The notes below the pieces were generated by a model. That model saw only the letters and a list, made by a program, of their open reading frames with translations. It was not told where the DNA came from and did not search any database. A program made the translations under genes and the position numbers. A DNA stretch of 18,479 bases from Pseudomonadota bacterium (GTDB lineage: Bacteria > Pseudomonadota > Alphaproteobacteria > Sphingomonadales > Sphingomonadaceae): assembly GCA_023433305.1 (NCBI GenBank), contig JAEZCZ010000041.1, forward strand, positions 1 through 18,479, in the 5' to 3' direction. Shown here piece by piece: positions 15,821 to 18,479 of this stretch. How positions within the stretch are numbered: the stretch's first letter is position 1; each line of letters begins with the position of its first letter.

Positions 15821-15834
15821 CTGACTTGGATCAA
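15821..15834 (-). promoter_or_regulatory. Candidate FNR/FixK-like box upstream of the ynfA-like gene
   Basis: The minus strand reads TTGATCCAAGTCAG, matching 8 of the 10 fixed bases of the FNR consensus TTGATNNNNATCAA. It ends 41 bases before the ynfA-like ATG. The motif is short, so a chance match is possible, and no FNR gene is present in the window. Confidence 0.3.
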
Positions 15835-15933
15835 GCCGCATAAGCTGAACGAATGTCGGCTTAGGGCTTTCGTGACCTCCATACCAAACGACCGACTTGA
15901 GGGCGCAAAGCTGACTCTACGGCAGAATGCCGA

Positions 15934-15954
15934 GCCGCCTCGTCGGAAGGCGGC
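15934..15954. terminator. Hairpin just downstream of the relaxase-like gene
   Basis: GCCGCCT and AGGCGGC form a 7-bp stem with a 7-base loop, 18 bases past the stop codon of the minus-strand gene. The position suits a terminator, but no T run follows. Confidence 0.35.
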
Positions 15955-15971
15955 GGCGTGTCGGCGGCTGA

Positions 15972-16613
15972 TCATGCGGCCTTCCCCTCGGCCGCAAGCC
16001 AGGCCTTCCAGGCATCGCGAGCTTCGCGGTAACCCTTGTCCGAGCAAAGCGGGTGGCAGGGACCGCCGAGCCCGTTGATCGTGATCGGGCGAGCCAGCAC
16101 GATGCAGTGCACGTGGCTGCCGTAGCCGTTGAGCCCGGCGATGCTCGGGACATGCGTGACCATGACCACCGGAAATCTCCGGCAGAAATGGGAGCGAGCG
16201 AAGGCGCGCACCCTCTCATATTCGGCAGGCCAGGGCTCGTCGGGATCGAGCGCGATCTTCGCCTGGACCATGACATGGCGCTCGAACGGCGGCAGCGCCT
16301 CGTCGACCTGCCGCAGCAGGAAGGCGAGGTTCGCGTAGTCGCTGGGTGCCGTGTCTGGCAGCAACACCTCGACCTTGGCGGCCTTGCCGAACACGGGATC
16401 GTCTCCGGGCTGGATCTTCTTCTCGACCCAGGGGGTGATGCCTGCTCGCGGTCCCAGGCCTTCCCACCAGTAGCGGGAGAAGAAGAAGCCAGGGTGTGCC
16501 GCGTCACCCCAGGCGTAGGACTTAAGCTCTGCCGGCTCGACGGCGGTGGTAGTGACGAGCTCCACCACCTTCTTGGCGATGGCGCGGGGCCTGGCAGTCT
16601 TCGTCTTCGCCAT
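15972..16613 (-). CDS. Compact relaxase-like protein with an HxH motif (MobA/MobL-like, tentative)
   Basis: The 213-residue product begins with the ATG at 16613, behind GAGGGGAGC and only two bases after the stop of the upstream gene. The central part (residues 110-175) reads RHVMVQAKIALDP, a long helix with YERVRAFARSHF, then VVMVTHVPSIAGLNGYGSHVHCIVLARPI. In MobA/MobL relaxases a similar strand-helix-strand ends in His-x-x-x-NPHxH, the metal-binding HUH-type motif; here it is SHVHC (His167, His169), with His154 upstream. An N-terminal catalytic Tyr is not certain (Tyr33 or Tyr48 are candidates). The protein is shorter than most relaxases. If the reading is right, it nicks DNA for transfer or replication. 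A Cys/His cluster (CHPLC, 186-190) near the end is unexplained. Confidence 0.4.
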   Translation of the reverse strand: MAKTKTARPRAIAKKVVELVTTTAVEPAELKSYAWGDAAHPGFFFSRYWWEGLGPRAGITPWVEKKIQPGDDPVFGKAAKVEVLLPDTAPSDYANLAFLLRQVDEALPPFERHVMVQAKIALDPDEPWPAEYERVRAFARSHFCRRFPVVMVTHVPSIAGLNGYGSHVHCIVLARPITINGLGGPCHPLCSDKGYREARDAWKAWLAAEGKAA

Positions 16614-16615
16614 GG

Positions 16616-17140
16616 TCAGATGCTCCCCTCGAACGAAGGGTTCTCGATCGCGAGGATGATCCCTGCCTTGCGTTCCTCCTCGCTGACGAAGGGAGGCGTG
16701 ATGACGGGCTCGAGACCTTTGTAGCTGGCCCTGATGTAGAGCCCGCTGCCGACGCTCGGGATCAGCCACAGGTCGCCGTCGCTACGGCGCCACGCGACAA
16801 AGCGGCACAGCCAGCGGTCGGCGTCGTGGAACCGGACATCGAAGGTTGTGCCCCGGTCCGCGTCGAAGCGCAGAAGGAGCACATCCCTGCCAGTGGCCGC
16901 ACCGATCGTCTCGGCCCGCTCGAGATAGAACGGATGCGGGCATCCGGTCCCGGCAAGGATGATGTTGGGGATCGGCATCACGATCGACTGCTGGAGGAAC
17001 GGATCGAGCGTGCTGCCGTCCTTCCCGATCACCGCGTTGATCGCGGCGGCCGCCGCTTCCATCCGGTTGATCACCCGCTGGGTGGTGAACCACTGGGCCT
17101 CCTGCTCTGCTCGCGGCGCGAGCGAGATCATCGTATTCAT
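16616..17140 (-). CDS. Hypothetical protein A of the accessory array
   Basis: The 174-residue protein has no recognised family. It is soluble-looking, with an Ala-rich helix (RMEAAAAAINAVIG, 26-39) followed by a strand-rich region containing DVLLLRFDADRGTTFDVRF and WRRSDGDLWLIPSVG. The last feature has a counterpart in the next gene upstream (LWTDLDGDLFLVPDP), so the two may be distant paralogs. It is translationally linked to the relaxase-like gene (2-bp gap) and should share its transcript. The ATG at 17140 has only a weak purine-rich site upstream. Confidence 0.7.
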   Translation of the reverse strand: MNTMISLAPRAEQEAQWFTTQRVINRMEAAAAAINAVIGKDGSTLDPFLQQSIVMPIPNIILAGTGCPHPFYLERAETIGAATGRDVLLLRFDADRGTTFDVRFHDADRWLCRFVAWRRSDGDLWLIPSVGSGLYIRASYKGLEPVITPPFVSEEERKAGIILAIENPSFEGSI

Positions 17141-17250
17141 AAACTCGTACTCTTCTGTTGGTTTGAGGGTGCGGTCCGCGCGCGGCTTCGTTGGACTCTT
17201 TCATCGACCTGCCCGGACCACGGGCCTCACTTCATTGCTTCTGGGGTCAC

Positions 17251-17273
17251 GCGGTGCGGCCGGGCCGCACCGC
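17251..17273. terminator. Perfect GC-rich hairpin between the two hypothetical genes
   Basis: GCGGTGCGGC-CGG-GCCGCACCGC is a 10-bp perfect stem with a 3-base loop, 8 bases past the stop of the 17282-17788 gene on the minus strand. No T run follows, so it may slow or attenuate transcription, protect RNA ends, or mark a cassette boundary. Confidence 0.45.
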
Positions 17274-17281
17274 ACCTGCAT

Positions 17282-17788
17282 TCACGGCGCGAGCAGGATC
17301 GCGTCGGCCTGGCGCAGGCCGAACGCGAGGTCGTCCTCACCGCTCCACGGCGCCTCGTGCGGGCGAACGCCGCACTTGAGCTCGAAGCAGTCCCGCTCGG
17401 CTTCAGGATCCTCAGGGTCGGGCACGAGGAAGAGATCGCCGTCGAGATCGGTCCACAGCCTGAGGGCGCGGTGCCAGCGGATCTGACCTCCGGCGCAGCG
17501 CAGCAGCGTGAAGTAGAACGTCGGCGAGCCGTCCATCGTCGAGCCCGGCTCGATGATCAGCAGCGAGCAGCGCAGCTCGCGCACCGCCCCCTCGATCCGG
17601 TGCGGATGGGCGCCGCTCCAGGGGAGCAGGAAAAGGTTCTCGGCCGGCACGTTGAGAGCCTCGCGCAGCTCGGGCGGCGTGATCGCGGGCTCCGCAAACG
17701 TTCGGTAGCAGGCGCGCATCGACAGGTTCTGGGCGGCCTTCAGCGCCCCGCCCACGCGGGCGCCGTATTCTTCGTTCGGGTACTTCAT
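17282..17788 (-). CDS. Hypothetical protein B of the accessory array
   Basis: The 168-residue product has no recognised family. It starts at the ATG at 17788 and is predicted soluble and acidic at its C-terminus (DPEDPEAERDCFELKCG). A core of strands (CSLLIIEPGSTMDGSPTFYF, then WTDLDGDLFLVPDP) parallels protein A, including the order LxxPxxGxxHPxxIE, a hydrophobic strand, then DGDLxLxP. I infer a common origin but cannot measure it. GC-rich hairpins lie on both sides of the gene (17251-17273 and 17807-17836), so it may be its own transcription unit. Confidence 0.7.
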   Translation of the reverse strand: MKYPNEEYGARVGGALKAAQNLSMRACYRTFAEPAITPPELREALNVPAENLFLLPWSGAHPHRIEGAVRELRCSLLIIEPGSTMDGSPTFYFTLLRCAGGQIRWHRALRLWTDLDGDLFLVPDPEDPEAERDCFELKCGVRPHEAPWSGEDDLAFGLRQADAILLAP

Positions 17789-17806
17789 GGGATAAGCTTT
17801 CGAGGC

Positions 17807-17836
17807 TGCGCCCGGCCGGCTGCAGGTCCGGGCGCA
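17807..17836. terminator. Hairpin between the DUF6961-like gene and hypothetical B
   Basis: TGCGCCCGG and CCGGGCGCA pair over 9 bp with a 12-base loop, about 70 bases past the stop of the DUF6961-like gene and 19 bases before the next start on the minus strand. It could end the upstream transcript or act in the 5' leader of the next gene. Confidence 0.4.
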
Positions 17837-17907
17837 TCAGTGATCTTTTCACCTTTCGGCGTCAGCCACTGACCTCTGCTTCTCTGTTCCTGGGTCCCGC
17901 CGGCCAC

Positions 17908-18081
17908 TCACGAGCGGTCCGGCGGCGGCGCCTGCTTCAGCTCGCTGTAGCGGGCCGCGACCTTCTTCCACGTGGTCACGCCCGCCTCCTCGCCTACCAG
18001 CGCAAGGCGGCCCATCTGCTCCGCGATGTAGGCCGAGCCGTGGTCCCCGTGGTTCTTTTCGACCCACAGCGCCACCTTCAC
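17908..18081 (-). CDS. Small DUF6961-like protein
   Basis: The 57-residue product starts at GTG 18081, or at the GTG two codons later. It contains ALWVEKNHGDHGSAYIAEQM (4-23), then GRLALVGEEAGVTTWKKVAARYSEL. This matches the layout I recall for DUF6961, small proteins of Sphingomonadales with the pattern WxxxxHGxxAxxxIAxxxxxLALxGDxAGxxTWxxIAxR. Function is unknown, and such genes are frequent in plasmid- or island-borne clusters. The start overlaps the stop of the upstream small gene as GTGA, so translation is probably coupled. The gene is easily missed because of its length and GTG start. Confidence 0.7.
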   Translation of the reverse strand: MKVALWVEKNHGDHGSAYIAEQMGRLALVGEEAGVTTWKKVAARYSELKQAPPPDRS

Positions 18082-18261
18082 TTCTTGGTTGCCTTGCGCG
18101 GCTTGCGTCGGTCACTCCCGTATCCGACATATCGCGCCGCATTAGATCTTTTTGCGGCCCAGTCAGTGCCGATCGCTTCATCTTCATTCGCCCGAGCTAA
18201 CCTAGCTCGTGAATTTCTTGCGTTCGCCGAGCCGGAGCGAAACGGCAGATTTCTTGCTCAC
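18078..18261 (-). pseudogene. Small basic protein gene, apparently frameshifted
   Basis: A GTG at 18261 begins SKKSAVSLRLGERKKFTS and then meets TAG at 18204-18202. In the frame one base ahead, coding-like sequence continues (LARANEDEAIGTDWAAKRSN, then ARYVGYGSDRRKPRKATKK) to a TGA at 18080-18078. Both ends make GTGA overlaps with their neighbours: the start overlaps the stop of the gene running in from the right edge, and the stop overlaps the GTG of the DUF6961-like gene. This suggests one gene of about 60 codons broken by a 1-base shift near 18200. A sequencing error or +1 frameshifting at the AGC-TAG site are alternatives. Function is unknown; the tail is Lys/Arg-rich. Confidence 0.45.
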
Positions 18262-18479
18262 CAAACGTCTCTCTCCGCCTCTTTCGAACCGGGGATAGGA
18301 AGTTCCTCACCGATCGGATCGACGGACGGCGTTGGCGTGAGGGCAGGCATTGCCCACGTCGCCGGAAGATCTGCCAGATCAAGAGGCGCTCCACGCGTCT
18401 GATCGCAAAGGTCTCGCAAGATCGCGGCACCCAATTTCGAAACACTGAGTTGCTCGGCAATGCTACGCAGCCCCTCAGA
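18258..18479 (-). CDS. C-terminal part of an unidentified protein, cut by the window edge
   Basis: Seventy-three in-frame codons run from the right edge to a TGA at 18260-18258. The start reads SEGLRSIAEQLSVSKLGAAI, with an amphipathic helix, followed by LRDLCDQTRGAPLDLADLPA and an acidic Pro-rich tail ending EAERDVW. The start lies outside the window. I do not recognise the family. The stop overlaps the next gene's GTG as GTGA, so it heads a coupled minus-strand cassette. Confidence 0.5.
   Translation of the reverse strand, partial: SEGLRSIAEQLSVSKLGAAILRDLCDQTRGAPLDLADLPATWAMPALTPTPSVDPIGEELPIPGSKEAERDVW

Noticed and set aside
16826..17872. Plus-strand open frame of 348 codons over the two hypothetical genes
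   Set aside because: It spans two minus-strand genes and their spacer and hairpin. The minus-strand reading has better starts, gene coupling and protein-like composition, though certainty is lower here than for the pump.
17849..18187. Minus-strand open frame of 112 codons
   Set aside because: It overlaps the DUF6961-like gene in another frame and has a low-complexity Gly/Arg-rich composition.
1..18479. CRISPR array, tRNA or rRNA genes
   Set aside because: No regularly spaced repeats, cloverleaf-like sequences or conserved rRNA segments were seen.

Overview
The window looks like accessory chromosomal or plasmid DNA from a GC-rich alphaproteobacterium, probably a sphingomonad or erythrobacter relative. 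This is inferred from codon and base composition, the CzcCBA/CDF/MerR gene types, and a small DUF6961-like gene of the kind found in Sphingomonadales. No rRNA, tRNA or CRISPR array was seen.

Left part (1-5264). An IS256-family insertion sequence (305-1626) has perfect 32-bp ends, a near-perfect 8-bp target duplication, and a transposase split by an in-frame TAA. It sits beside a short intergenic repeat (230-292) that recurs at 5105-5167. Next come two convergent genes, AT-richer than the rest: a membrane-anchored family 2 glycosyltransferase, and a two-domain protein joining a formyltransferase-like half to a half like the N-terminal domain of plant GINT1. Both look like stray surface-polysaccharide genes.

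Middle (5265-7257). An exported alpha/beta hydrolase carries an internal EF-hand-like loop. A divergent lipoprotein has a C-terminal half resembling the Ivy (lysozyme inhibitor) family, including a CxxHxC motif.

Metal-resistance block (7419-15779). A short CDF transporter is divergent from a CadR/PbrR/ZntR-type MerR regulator, and a classic MerR operator with a 19-bp promoter spacer lies between them. Facing the regulator is a minus-strand operon: czcI-like periplasmic His/Cys protein, CzcC, CzcB, CzcA and a second short CDF, most junctions overlapping. Together these should move divalent cations (Zn, Cd, Co, possibly Pb) from cytoplasm to periplasm (CDFs) and out of the cell (CzcCBA). A YnfA/UPF0060 membrane protein lies just upstream, behind an FNR/FixK-like box.

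Right part (15972-18479). A minus-strand array of small, poorly characterised accessory genes contains a compact protein with a relaxase-like HxH motif, two unknown proteins that may be distant paralogs, a 57-codon DUF6961-like gene, a small gene that seems frameshifted, and the C-terminus of a gene running off the edge. The last three are linked by GTGA stop/start overlaps. This resembles mobile-element or genomic-island cargo.
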